Origin: Sphingomonas sp.
GTDB taxonomy: Bacteria > Pseudomonadota > Alphaproteobacteria > Sphingomonadales > Sphingomonadaceae
Length of the DNA stretch: 64,000 bases
Assembly (NCBI RefSeq): GCF_026460985.1
Contig: NZ_JAPKNM010000068.1
Coordinates: forward strand, 28,177 to 92,176
Reading direction: 5' to 3'
Shown here piece by piece: positions 54,717 through 63,171 of the stretch. Made by a program: the position numbers and the translations under genes. Position 1 is the stretch's first letter. Each line of letters opens with the position of its first letter. Below the pieces are notes generated by a model that saw nothing but the letters and a program-made list of their open reading frames with translations, made no database searches and was not told the origin of the DNA.

Positions 54717-55277
54717 ATGAAAAAGCTTCTTTTCGCAGCCTTGGTCGCCGGCTCGGCGCTCTGGGCGATCCCCGCATCGGCGCAAAGCACGTCCGGCACG
54801 GTCAACCTCAGCGGCACGGTCGCGGCCAAGTGCACCTCCGCCGGCGGCCTCAGCGACAGCATCAACCTGGGCGAGTTGGCGATCGCCAACGGCACGGTCG
54901 ACAGCAGCTTCTCATCGAACGTCGGCGGGCTGACCCGCTCGTTCACGGTCACCTGCACGAGCGCCAATCCGCAGATTTCGGTCGATGCGGCGCCGCTGGT
55001 GAACGCTGCGGTGCTGGTTCCCACCTCCGGCTACACCAACACGGTCCACTATACCGCGACGATGACCGCATCGAAGGCGGCGGGCGGCAACACCTCCGCG
55101 ATCGACACTTCGAACGTGGCGGGCCCCACCGCGTCGTCGGTGGGCGACCACCTCGCCAACGGCGCGAACAACATCGTCGTGACGGTGTCGAACGGCAACA
55201 CCACCAGCGCCACCGACCTGCTGGAGGCCGGAAGCTACGCCGGGACCATCTCGCTGACGGTGAGCCCCTCGGCCTGA
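54717..55277 (+). CDS. Spore coat U-type pilin 2 (candidate major subunit)
   Basis: The 186-residue product has a standard signal peptide (MKKLLFAALVAGSALWAIPA, cleaved after ASA) and one spore-coat-U domain with the conserved cysteine pair in AAKCTSAGG and TVTCTSANP. The mature protein is rich in Ser, Thr, Gly and Asn and ends GTISLTVSPSA. It is followed by two tandem stem-loops, which fits a highly expressed main subunit. ATG at 54717 is placed behind GGAG. Confidence 0.82.
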   Translation: MKKLLFAALVAGSALWAIPASAQSTSGTVNLSGTVAAKCTSAGGLSDSINLGELAIANGTVDSSFSSNVGGLTRSFTVTCTSANPQISVDAAPLVNAAVLVPTSGYTNTVHYTATMTASKAAGGNTSAIDTSNVAGPTASSVGDHLANGANNIVVTVSNGNTTSATDLLEAGSYAGTISLTVSPSA

Positions 55278-55282
55278 CCCTC

Positions 55283-55358
55283 GAGCGGAAAGTGCTTCCC
55301 CGGCTTTCCGCTCACCCCCGGGGCGAGAGGGACTCGCGTCTCCCCTCCCTCTCGCCCC
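55283..55358 (+). promoter_or_regulatory. Two tandem perfect stem-loops after pilin gene 2
   Basis: GAGCGGAAAG (55283-55292) pairs with CTTTCCGCTC (55304-55313), a 10-bp stem with an 11-base loop. GGGGCGAGAGGGA (55320-55332) pairs with TCCCTCTCGCCCC (55346-55358), a 13-bp perfect stem with a 13-base loop. The second ends about 8 bases before the ribosome site of the next pilin. Neither has a T-tract. Processing or mRNA protection is more likely than simple termination. Confidence 0.72.
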
Positions 55359-55375
55359 ACCTGATGGAGGTTCCA

Positions 55376-55930
55376 ATGCGTGCAGCGATTTTGGCAGCGT
55401 CCCTCGCTCTTCCCCTGATCGCCGTCCCCGCGGCGGCGCAATCGACGGGAACCGTCGATGTCAACGGCTCGGTCGCCGACCGCTGCCTCTTCACCACGCC
55501 TTCGGCGGTGATCGCGCTCGGCGAGATCTCGCTGGCCGGTAGCGGCGCGGGCGCAGGCAGGCTCGATCCGAGCCGGATCGACAATCAGACGCGCGACCTG
55601 GTCGGCTGGTGCAACGGCACCGCCGCTACGATGACGGTCGAGGCGCACCCCTTGCTCAACCTCGACTATGGCGGTGCACCCGTCGCGGGCTTCGACACGC
55701 GCGTCGACTATCTGGCCACCGCCGTCGCCAACAGCGCGAGCGCGACCGACAGTTCCACCATGGCCAGCCCCGGTGCGGGCAGCCCGGTGAATGTCGGCCT
55801 TTTCTCGGGGAACGTCCGCGTGAGCCTCTCCCAGTCGTCGACGCCGGGCAACGGACTGCTCGTCGCCGGCAATTACGGCGGGATGGTGATCGTCGTGCTG
55901 GCGCCGAACTTCAGCTTCGGCGGCGACTGA
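55376..55930 (+). CDS. Spore coat U-type pilin 3
   Basis: The 184-residue product has a signal peptide (MRAAILAASLALPLIAVPAA, cleaved after AAA) and a spore-coat-U domain with the cysteine pair in DRCLFTTP and GWCNGTAA. Near its C-terminus GNYGGMVIVVLAPNFS takes the place of the usual terminal strand. GGAGG precedes the ATG. It is probably a minor subunit. An imperfect stem-loop follows the stop. Confidence 0.82.
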   Translation: MRAAILAASLALPLIAVPAAAQSTGTVDVNGSVADRCLFTTPSAVIALGEISLAGSGAGAGRLDPSRIDNQTRDLVGWCNGTAATMTVEAHPLLNLDYGGAPVAGFDTRVDYLATAVANSASATDSSTMASPGAGSPVNVGLFSGNVRVSLSQSSTPGNGLLVAGNYGGMVIVVLAPNFSFGGD

Positions 55931-55936
55931 GCGTCC

Positions 55937-55971
55937 GGCCGCGCCGCTCGAGCACGATCGCGGCGCAGGCC
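55937..55971 (+). promoter_or_regulatory. Stem-loop after pilin gene 3
   Basis: GGCC (55937-55940) and GCGCCGC (55941-55947) pair with GCGGCGC (55960-55966) and GGCC (55968-55971), an 11-bp stem with one bulged A. Confidence 0.55.
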
Positions 55972-56022
55972 AGGCAAGGTCGCCGCATCCAGGCTTTAAC
56001 TAATTAGGATGTGGAGATGAAC

Positions 56023-56586
56023 ATGAGTACTCGTAATTGGTTACTCGTCGGCAGCGTGCTCGCGCTGGCCGCCGCGGGCGAGCCCGCGTCGGCGCAGAGC
56101 GCGGGCGAAGTCCCCGCGACGGTGCCGGTCACCGGTACGGTCCCTTCGGTCTGCCATGGCGGGACCCTGGCCGGCGGCGGCGCCTTCGACCTGGGCATCC
56201 TGACCGACACCTCGACCGGCCTCCTGCGCACGGACCTGTCGGCTCCGCCCAAGACGCTGACCGGTGCCTTCTGCAGCACGCGCAGCCGAATCGCCGTGGA
56301 GGCCACGCCGCTGGTCGCGCAGAACGCGCCCGGCACGCCGCCGTCCGGCTTCTCGCACACGGTGAACTATCGTGCGGTCGCCAGCGGCTGGACCGACACG
56401 CCGGCTAGCTTCGGCACGGCGGACGCCAGCCACGCCTTCGCCGTGCAAGAGCGCGGCACCGCCTTCCAGGGCGACATCGCCCTCTCGATCGACAGCTTCA
56501 CCACCGGTGGCGGCGCCGCGCTGCGGCTCGTCGCCGATCCCGCCTATCGCGGCGCGATCACGGTGACGCTCTCGGTGGTGAATTGA
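56023..56586 (+). CDS. Spore coat U-type pilin 4
   Basis: The 187-residue product has a signal peptide (about 25 residues, ending ASA) and a spore-coat-U domain with the cysteine pair in SVCHGGT and AFCSTRS. The last strand is AITVTLSVVN. Three start codons lie within 12 bases; ATG at 56023 is chosen because GGAG is six bases upstream. It is followed 11 bp later by pilin 5. Confidence 0.8.
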   Translation: MSTRNWLLVGSVLALAAAGEPASAQSAGEVPATVPVTGTVPSVCHGGTLAGGGAFDLGILTDTSTGLLRTDLSAPPKTLTGAFCSTRSRIAVEATPLVAQNAPGTPPSGFSHTVNYRAVASGWTDTPASFGTADASHAFAVQERGTAFQGDIALSIDSFTTGGGAALRLVADPAYRGAITVTLSVVN

Positions 56587-56597
56587 GGAGCCGCGCC

Positions 56598-57185
56598 ATG
56601 CGCAGCCTTGCTCCCTTGCTGATCGCCTTGGCCGCGCCGGCGCCGGCGATCGCACAGTCGAATGCCGAGACGCGCAATCTCGACGTCACGGGCGAGGTTC
56701 CGGGCACCTGCACGCTCGGCGCGCCGCAACTGGCGGCAGGGCCGCAGGTCAATTTCCGCGGGATCAACGGCAACGCGCTGCCGATCGACCAGCTCGTCGA
56801 CTCCGAGACGCTCTCGACCGAGCCCGCCTCGACCGAGATCGGCTTCGAGGCGGCGTGCAGCTTCCCGCATCGCGTGCGGCTGGAGAGCCAGAACAACGGC
56901 CTGTGGCGCACGAGCGAACGGACCAGCGCCGCGCCTGCCGGGTTCGGCGACGCGGTTCCCTATCGCGCCACCGTCCGCTGGGCGTCGGAGAACCTGCAGC
57001 TCGTTGCCGATGCGCGGTTCCGCCGCATCGCCGGCGACACGCTCTTCGTCGACCGAACGGCGACCGGCACGCTCCGGCTGCGGCTGGAGATCGACGCCGG
57101 CGCCACCAACCAGCGCGCAAACGCGCCGCTCGTCGCCGGCACCTATGGCGACACGCTGCGCATCAGCCTGGAGCCACAGCAATGA
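56598..57185 (+). CDS. Spore coat U-type pilin 5
   Basis: The 195-residue product has a signal peptide (about 20 residues, ending AIA) and a spore-coat-U domain with cysteines in GTCTLGAP and AACSFPHR. It shares NALPIDQLVDSETLS and FPHRVRLESQNNGLWR-type segments with pilin 6, so the two seem to be a tandem duplicate. GAGGAG precedes the ATG and its stop overlaps the start of pilin 6 by four bases. Confidence 0.8.
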   Translation: MRSLAPLLIALAAPAPAIAQSNAETRNLDVTGEVPGTCTLGAPQLAAGPQVNFRGINGNALPIDQLVDSETLSTEPASTEIGFEAACSFPHRVRLESQNNGLWRTSERTSAAPAGFGDAVPYRATVRWASENLQLVADARFRRIAGDTLFVDRTATGTLRLRLEIDAGATNQRANAPLVAGTYGDTLRISLEPQQ

Positions 57186-57739
57186 GGACGCTCTTTCTCC
57201 TGGCGCTCGCCGCGGTTCCAACCCCCGCGCTCGCCCAGAACCAACCGATCGCCAGCCATGTCGAAATCATCGGCGAGGCGGCCCCCGTCTGCGTGATGCG
57301 GCCGCCTGCCGATCACAGCGGCGTCAACGCGAGCTTCCGTTCGGTTTCGGCCGGCGCGGGACGGATCCGGATCGAGCAGCTCGCCGATCCCGTCGACGCG
57401 ACGCCGCATGCGGCCGAGATCCGCGTCCTGCTTCCCGTCATCTGCAACGCCCCGCATCGGGTTGTTCTCCGGAGCGGGAACGGAGGGCTCCGGCTCGAGG
57501 GACCTCGCCCCTCGCAGTCGGAGCCTTTTCGCCAGTTCCTGCCCTACCAGCTCGGCATCTCCTGGGGCGGCGATCAGGCCCGGCGCAGCAGCGACGCCGC
57601 CGGGCCGCTGATGATCGCCGCCGGCGCGGCGCGCTCGGGCGAGATGGAGGTGATGTTCACGCTCGCAGGCGGCGGCGCGCCGCTCGTGGCGGGCACCTAT
57701 TCCGACGAAATCATCATCGAGGTGCAGGTCGCAAGCTGA
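57182..57739 (+). CDS. Spore coat U-type pilin 6
   Basis: The 185-residue product has a signal peptide (MRTLFLLALAAVPTPALA) and a spore-coat-U domain with cysteines in PVCVMRPP and VICNAPHR. GTYSDEIIIEVQVAS is the C-terminal strand. RIRIEQLADPVD and APHRVVLRSGNGGLR align with pilin 5. It begins with ATG inside the stop codon of pilin 5 (ATGA) and lies 28 bp before the chaperone gene. Confidence 0.8.
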   Translation: MRTLFLLALAAVPTPALAQNQPIASHVEIIGEAAPVCVMRPPADHSGVNASFRSVSAGAGRIRIEQLADPVDATPHAAEIRVLLPVICNAPHRVVLRSGNGGLRLEGPRPSQSEPFRQFLPYQLGISWGGDQARRSSDAAGPLMIAAGAARSGEMEVMFTLAGGGAPLVAGTYSDEIIIEVQVAS

Positions 57740-57767
57740 CGGAGCGGCCATTGTTTGGAGACAGGAC

Positions 57768-58523
57768 ATGAAGCAGTGGGTTCACAATTTCGCACTTGGT
57801 TCGACACTCGCGATGGCGATGCTCTGCGCCGCGCCCGCGACGGCGGAAACCGTGCAGCCGGTGGTGCTCGACCTTTCCACCAGCGGCCGCGGCATGAGCC
57901 AGACGATCACCGTGGAGAACAGCTTCAGCCGGCCGCTCCCCGTCGAGCTGCGCGTCGAGGAGGTGACCTTCGACGAGGCCGGCCTCCACGCGACGGGCAC
58001 GGATCCGGGCGAGTTGCTGATCTTTCCCCCGCAGGCGATCATCCAGCCCGGCCAGACCCAGTCGTTCCGCGTGCAATATATCGGCGATCCCGCCCTGGCG
58101 CGCAGCAAGCATTACTACGTCACCGTCGCGCAGCTCCCGGTGCAATTGCCCCAGGGCCAGTCGGCGATCCAGATCCTCTACAACTTCCAGGTTCTGGTGA
58201 GCGTGAGCCCGAGCGGCGCCAAGCCGCAACTCAGGATCACGGGCAGCGAAGTGGCCAGGGACGACAAGGGCCGGCCGGTCGCCGCGATCACGCTGGCGAA
58301 CGACAGTCCCGCGCACGGCTATCTCTCCAAGGGGCGCCTGCGGATCGTGGAGCGCGACCGTGCCGGCAAGGAAGTGTTCCGGCGCACCTTCGCCGGGCCG
58401 GAGATCCAGCAGACCATCGGCTTCGGGCTCGTCGGCGCCGGCCAGACCCGGCGCGTGATCGTCCCGGTCCAGCTACCCACCAGCGAGGGCACGATCGATG
58501 CGCAGTTCACCCCCGAAAACTGA
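57768..58523 (+). CDS. Periplasmic pilus chaperone (PapD type)
   Basis: The 251-residue protein has a signal peptide (about 26 residues, ending ATA) and the two immunoglobulin-like domains of the PapD/CsuC class: VQPVVLDLSTSGRGMSQTITVEN, FPPQAIIQPGQTQSFRVQY with the conserved Arg, and AITLANDSPAHGYLSKGRL in the second domain. It would carry unfolded pilins to the usher by donor-strand complementation. It overlaps the usher start by 26 bases. Confidence 0.9.
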   Translation: MKQWVHNFALGSTLAMAMLCAAPATAETVQPVVLDLSTSGRGMSQTITVENSFSRPLPVELRVEEVTFDEAGLHATGTDPGELLIFPPQAIIQPGQTQSFRVQYIGDPALARSKHYYVTVAQLPVQLPQGQSAIQILYNFQVLVSVSPSGAKPQLRITGSEVARDDKGRPVAAITLANDSPAHGYLSKGRLRIVERDRAGKEVFRRTFAGPEIQQTIGFGLVGAGQTRRVIVPVQLPTSEGTIDAQFTPEN

Positions 58524-61059
58524 GCGGGCCCGGCGCCGCCGGGTCCTCGCGCTCGCCGCCGGTTGCGCGACGCTTGCGATGACGGCGGCGGCCCATGCGT
58601 CGGAGAACGATCCCCCACAGACCGCCCAGGCGCAGGAACGCCACATCGTGCTTCCGCGGCCCGCCGGCACCGGCGCCGAGCCGCAGGTCCGGTACAACCC
58701 GACCGGAAAGCCGGTGACGCTCACCGTCGCGGCGAAGGACGGCCCGGTCTATCTGGGCGACATCGTCCTCACCATCAACCCGGACGATTCGCTCGAATTC
58801 TCGGCGCAGCGCCTGATCGACCTGCTCGGCAACGTGCTTGATCCGAACGTGCTGCGGACGCTCCAGGCGAGCTTCGCGGGCAAGGCCGTGATCGGCCCGG
58901 AGGCGTTCCAGGGCTCGGGCATCCAGATCCGCTATGATCCGCAGGATCTGGCGATAGCGCTCGACATAGACAGCGCGAGCCGCGTCACGCGCACGGTGAT
59001 GGTGAGCCCGCTCGATCGCGATCGTCCCGGCACCTTCGTCCAGCCGGCCGACTTCAGCGCCTATCTGAACGTCCGGGGCTCGGTCGACTATCTCTGGGAC
59101 GGGTTCGAAAAGGGCGTGCAGGCGCCCGTCCTGTTCCTCGACAGTGCCGCACGCGTGCTCGGCACCGTGGCGGAGACGCAGGCGATCTGGCAGCCGGGCG
59201 GCGACGGCACCGATTTCCAGCGTCTCGGCTCGCGGCTGATCTACGACGACCCAAAGCGCCTGATGCGCTGGACGCTGGGTGACCTCCAGCCGGTGGTGCG
59301 CGGCTTCCAGTCGCTGCCGGACATCGCCGGCCTGTCGGTCTTCCGCTCGTACAGCGTGCTCCAGCCGCAGGAGATCGTGCGGCCGCGCGGGGATCGCAGC
59401 TTCCAGCTCGCGCGCCCGTCCACGGTCCAGGTCTTCGTCAATGGCGAGCTGGTCCGTCAGCTCCAGCTCGCGGCGGGCACCTACAATCTGCGCGACTTCC
59501 CCTTCACGCAGGGCGCGAACGATGTTCGGCTGTCGATCATCGACGATGCCGGCCGGACCGAGAATCTGCGCTTCAACGTGTTCCTCGATCAGTCGCAGCT
59601 CGCGTCGGGGTTGAGCGAATTCGGCGTCTATGCGGGCGTGCTGGCGCCGCTCGCGGCGCATGGCCGCCGCTATACCGGCAAGCCGGCGATCACCGGCTTC
59701 TTCCGCCACGGCGTGAGCGACGCGCTTACCCTGGGCGCCAACATCCAGGCCGACGGCGACAATCAGATGGGCGGCGTCGAGGCGGTTTGGGGCACGCGGC
59801 TGGGCACCTTTTCGGGCAGCGCCTCCTTCTCGCACATCGATGGCGTCGGCAATGGCCGCGCGGTGCTGGCGACGTTCCAGCGCCTGATCCAGCGCCGGGG
59901 CGGCCAGTCGGATTCGATCACGGCCTTCTTCGAGAGCCGCAGCCGCAACTTCGGCCCCGCCGGGACGGTCGTGCCGGGCAACCCCTTCGCCTGGGAGGCC
60001 GGCGGCGGCTATTCGCACAGCTTCAACGCCAATCTCTATGGCGGCATCGACGGACGCTATTCGCGCGGACGCGACGGCCAGCGCGACCTATACAATGTGC
60101 GCGGCACGATGGGCTGGCGGATCAGCGACCGGCTGAGCGCGACCGGCGACCTGCGGTACGAGCGCGACAACCGCCGCTCGGGACTGGGCGGGCTCGTCTC
60201 GCTGACGTTGCGCCTCGGCCGCTATTCGAGCCTGCGCGCGGACTATGATACGCGCAACGAGCGCGCGCGGCTTTCCTACACCACGATCCACGGCCAGGGC
60301 GTCGGCTCCTACAACATCGCGGCCGACATCGAGCGCGACCGGTTCGGGACCGGCGTCAATCTCGCCGGCAACTATGTCAGCAATCGCGCGGACCTGGGCT
60401 TCAGCCATTTCGGCGCGTTCAGCGACGATTTCGGCCGTTCGACCGGCCAGCGGACCTCGTTCCGGTTCGGCACCGCGATCGCGGTCGCCGACGGCGCGGT
60501 CACCATCGGCCGGCCGATCTACGACAGCTTCGCGGTGGTGAAGGGGCACAAGAGCCTGAAGGGCGCGAACGTCCTGGTCGACCCCTCGCAATTCGGCCAC
60601 ACCGCCTCGACGGGGGCGCTCGGCACGGCCTTGCAGCCTAGCCTCAGCTCCTATGCCGAGCGCACCGTCCAGGTCGACGCGCCCGCGGCGCCGGCCGGCT
60701 ATGACCTGGGGCAGGGCAGCTATCGCCTCTTCCCGCCCTATCGCAGCGGCTACCGGCTGGAAGTCGGCTCGGGTTACAACGTGACCGCGATCGGCAAGAT
60801 GATCGATCGCAACGGCGATCCGGTCGCGCTGGTGACCGGCACCGCGACCGAGCTCGCGCATCCCGAGCGCAAGCCGGTCGACATATTCACCAACAAGGAG
60901 GGCCGGTTCGCGGCCACCGGCCTCGCGCCGGGGCGCTGGCGGATCGACATGCGCGACCCCGAAAAGAGCAGCTTCGTCATCGAGATCGCGAAGGACGCCG
61001 AGGGCGTGATCAAGCTGGGCGAACTGGCTCCCGGATCGAACGAGGAGAAGAAGCCGTGA
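58498..61059 (+). CDS. Outer-membrane pilus usher (CsuD/PapC type)
   Basis: The 853-residue protein has a signal peptide (about 32 residues) and the usher layout: N-terminal periplasmic domain, 24-strand barrel with plug (LQPVVRGFQSLPDIAGLSVF, RPRGDRSFQLARPSTVQVFVNGE and FPFTQGANDVRL), and a C-terminal plug-like domain (GKMIDRNGDPVALVTGTATE, FTNKEGRFAATGLAPG). It secretes and assembles the pilus. The C-terminus is Glu/Lys-rich, and its TGA overlaps the tip gene start. Confidence 0.92.
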   Translation: MRSSPPKTERARRRRVLALAAGCATLAMTAAAHASENDPPQTAQAQERHIVLPRPAGTGAEPQVRYNPTGKPVTLTVAAKDGPVYLGDIVLTINPDDSLEFSAQRLIDLLGNVLDPNVLRTLQASFAGKAVIGPEAFQGSGIQIRYDPQDLAIALDIDSASRVTRTVMVSPLDRDRPGTFVQPADFSAYLNVRGSVDYLWDGFEKGVQAPVLFLDSAARVLGTVAETQAIWQPGGDGTDFQRLGSRLIYDDPKRLMRWTLGDLQPVVRGFQSLPDIAGLSVFRSYSVLQPQEIVRPRGDRSFQLARPSTVQVFVNGELVRQLQLAAGTYNLRDFPFTQGANDVRLSIIDDAGRTENLRFNVFLDQSQLASGLSEFGVYAGVLAPLAAHGRRYTGKPAITGFFRHGVSDALTLGANIQADGDNQMGGVEAVWGTRLGTFSGSASFSHIDGVGNGRAVLATFQRLIQRRGGQSDSITAFFESRSRNFGPAGTVVPGNPFAWEAGGGYSHSFNANLYGGIDGRYSRGRDGQRDLYNVRGTMGWRISDRLSATGDLRYERDNRRSGLGGLVSLTLRLGRYSSLRADYDTRNERARLSYTTIHGQGVGSYNIAADIERDRFGTGVNLAGNYVSNRADLGFSHFGAFSDDFGRSTGQRTSFRFGTAIAVADGAVTIGRPIYDSFAVVKGHKSLKGANVLVDPSQFGHTASTGALGTALQPSLSSYAERTVQVDAPAAPAGYDLGQGSYRLFPPYRSGYRLEVGSGYNVTAIGKMIDRNGDPVALVTGTATELAHPERKPVDIFTNKEGRFAATGLAPGRWRIDMRDPEKSSFVIEIAKDAEGVIKLGELAPGSNEEKKP

Positions 61060-62063
61060 ACACCCGGGTCAGATTGCTCGCAGCTCTCTGCGGGCTGCTC
61101 TCCGCCGCCGTCGCGGCGCCGGCGCTCGCCGCCGACAAGGGGACGTGCGGGGTGTCTGGCCAGGCGCTGGCCTCGCCCACGATCACCTATGATCCCTTTT
61201 CGCCGACCGGCCTCACCCAGGTCACCATCCCGCTGGTCCTGACGCGCTTCGGCACCGGGGCCGCCAAGACGCAGACGGTCAACTTCGTGCTGACCATGCC
61301 CGTCGGGTCGCCCAATTATCAGATCCTCTACAACGGGAGCAGCATCCTCTATACCGAGGGCAACACGATGGGGCATCCGACGATCAACTCGCAATCGTCG
61401 GGCGAGATCTATTATAATTTCGGCGGCGCCTCGCAGCCGGACCAGTCCACGCCGTTCAATCTGGTGGTGACCGTTCCGGCCAATGTCGATCTCTCCGCGG
61501 GGAGGCCGATCGATTTCGATATCCTCTATGTGTGCAACGGCACGGGCGGCATGGCCGATGTCGTGACGCCGTCCAAGCTGGTCAGCGCGATCCACATCGA
61601 CGTCAACGTGCTGAGCGCGCTCCAGGCCAGCTATGCCGGCCCCCCGCTCGATTTCGGCGAGGTGGGCGACAAGACCGATGCCGATGTCGCGGCCACGCCG
61701 ATCGAGCGCACCGGCTATGTCCGGGTGGCGAGCTCGGGCCCCTATTCGATCGAGGTCGCCTCGCAGAACGGCTATCGGATGACCTTCCCCGGCGGCAATC
61801 CCGCAGTCTCGAACCAGTCGCTTCGCTATTCCGCGACGATGCTCGGCCAGACGCGCGATCCGGGCGATCCCTCTTCGATCACGCGCATCTGCATGCGCGC
61901 CGGGCTGACCGGATCGCCGCCGAACCAGGGCATATTGCTGCCGCTGGACGTCTCGTTGCTGGAGGGCGGTCAGACCAAGACCCCGGCGCCCAACTACCAG
62001 GATATATTGACGATCACCGTATCGCCGCTGGCGGCGACGACACCGGGGACGACCTGCCCCTAG
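61056..62063 (+). CDS. Two-domain tip subunit (CsuE-like)
   Basis: The 335-residue product has a signal peptide (about 26 residues, cleaved at ALAA) and two spore-coat-U-type domains: an N-terminal one with CGVSGQALASPTITYDPFSP and the pair-cysteine in DILYVCNGTGG, and a C-terminal one ending DILTITVSPLAATTPGTTCP. This length and layout match the CsuE tip adhesin. The start GTG at 61056 overlaps the usher stop (GTGA). A perfect 18-bp palindrome covers its stop codon. Confidence 0.86.
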   Translation: MNTRVRLLAALCGLLSAAVAAPALAADKGTCGVSGQALASPTITYDPFSPTGLTQVTIPLVLTRFGTGAAKTQTVNFVLTMPVGSPNYQILYNGSSILYTEGNTMGHPTINSQSSGEIYYNFGGASQPDQSTPFNLVVTVPANVDLSAGRPIDFDILYVCNGTGGMADVVTPSKLVSAIHIDVNVLSALQASYAGPPLDFGEVGDKTDADVAATPIERTGYVRVASSGPYSIEVASQNGYRMTFPGGNPAVSNQSLRYSATMLGQTRDPGDPSSITRICMRAGLTGSPPNQGILLPLDVSLLEGGQTKTPAPNYQDILTITVSPLAATTPGTTCP

Positions 62064-62070
62064 GGGCAGG
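62053..62070. terminator. Palindrome covering the end of the pilus operon
   Basis: CCTGCCCCTAGGGGCAGG is a perfect 18-base palindrome that includes the TAG stop codon of the tip gene. It lies between two convergent genes and could help to terminate both. No T-tract follows. Confidence 0.4.
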
Positions 62071-62081
62071 CGCCCGGGGGA

Positions 62082-62513
62082 TCAGAGCGGCGTCGCGTGG
62101 AACGAAAGCGTGCCGTTCGCCTGTGCCCGCGGCAGGCGCAGCGTCACGTTGCGCGATACGGCCGCGGGGTGCGACGAGGACGAGACGAGCGTGGGGCCGT
62201 GCCCCGCGAGCGTCACTGCCTTGCCGTCCACCACCAGCGTGGCACCGGCGAGCTCGGGCGAAGAATTCACATAGACCCGATAGCCGTTGGGGCTGTTGCA
62301 GAACTCCGCCAGGGTTCCGAGCGCGATCTCGCTTCCCGACGCGGGAAGCATCCCGTTGTCGAGGGTGGCCCGGCAAACCATGGGAGCCTCCCCCGAAACC
62401 GCGAGGGTATAGCCGTCCCGGCCCGACTGGGCGGAGGCAGCGCTTCCCACGACGGCCGCCGCTGCGAGCGCAAGGCAGGCCGCGTGGCGCATTGCTCCGG
62501 AAAAATGCTTCAT
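62082..62513 (-). CDS. Exported pilin-like protein of unknown function
   Basis: The 143-residue product has a signal peptide (about 28 residues, ending ASAQ). The mature part has a pair of cysteines (MVCRATLDNG and AEFCNSPNGYRV) spaced like those of the spore-coat-U pilins, followed by beta-type segments (ATLVVDGKAVTLAG and VTLRLPRAQANGTLSFHA). It lacks the C-terminal donor strand of the six pilins. It is convergent with the pilus operon. The start at 62513 has CAGGAG nine bases upstream; ATG at 62522 is too close to it. Confidence 0.72.
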   Translation of the reverse strand: MKHFSGAMRHAACLALAAAAVVGSAASAQSGRDGYTLAVSGEAPMVCRATLDNGMLPASGSEIALGTLAEFCNSPNGYRVYVNSSPELAGATLVVDGKAVTLAGHGPTLVSSSSHPAAVSRNVTLRLPRAQANGTLSFHATPL

Positions 62514-63171
62514 GTGCGACATCTCCTGTTTGTCCCGACTCTATCCCGAGGCCGGTTGACGGCGCGTTAAAACGATCGGGCCGTGCATTCGGTCCGCGCT
62601 TTCGATTATCTTGGGGGGAGGCCTGCGCGAGCAGCCTCGCGCGTCGACCTCGCTTGCGACCTCGCCGAAGGCGTTGTGGAGCGAGACCATGGTGATCGCG
62701 CCGGCGAGCCTGGTGCCTGCGGCAGCGGTATCGGTTGTAGGATCTCGCGGACTTAATTTCGCACTTTTCCCGCGGATTTGCTCATAAAGTTGCGCGGTGC
62801 GGAAACTTTCGTGCGCGGGCGACAGGGCGTTGTACCGAGTTCAAAGAGCGGCGGTCGCGAGCGGCCGCGTTCGATTGCAGCAGGCGAAATCCTACATTGC
62901 AAAATGAAGATCGCACCTATCCGACGCTGTCCAAGGATTCCCCCAATTCGCGGCCCGTCGAGCACCGTGGCCCCATCGCTTCACGGCCAATTCTCGGTGG
63001 ACTACACCGACGATACCGCAGAACATAGCGATAGTCTGGTTTTCGGAAGGGACAGGTATAGCTGTCGGCATAGTCCTTGTCGGCGTCCGTGCCATAGCCC
63101 GTCGTACCGCCGCCGCTATGGCGGATGGGCTGGCTCCGAGCCCGCACATGCCTCCACTCTCTGCGGTAAAT
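62514..63171. other. Gene-poor junction region
   Basis: No frame in these 658 bp has a convincing ribosome site and protein-like composition. A minus-strand frame near 62917-63147 contains DADKDYADSYTCPFRKPDYR, which looks like a protein fragment, but it has no good start; it may be a decayed gene. The base composition falls in the right part. This looks like the junction between core and accessory DNA. Confidence 0.45.
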
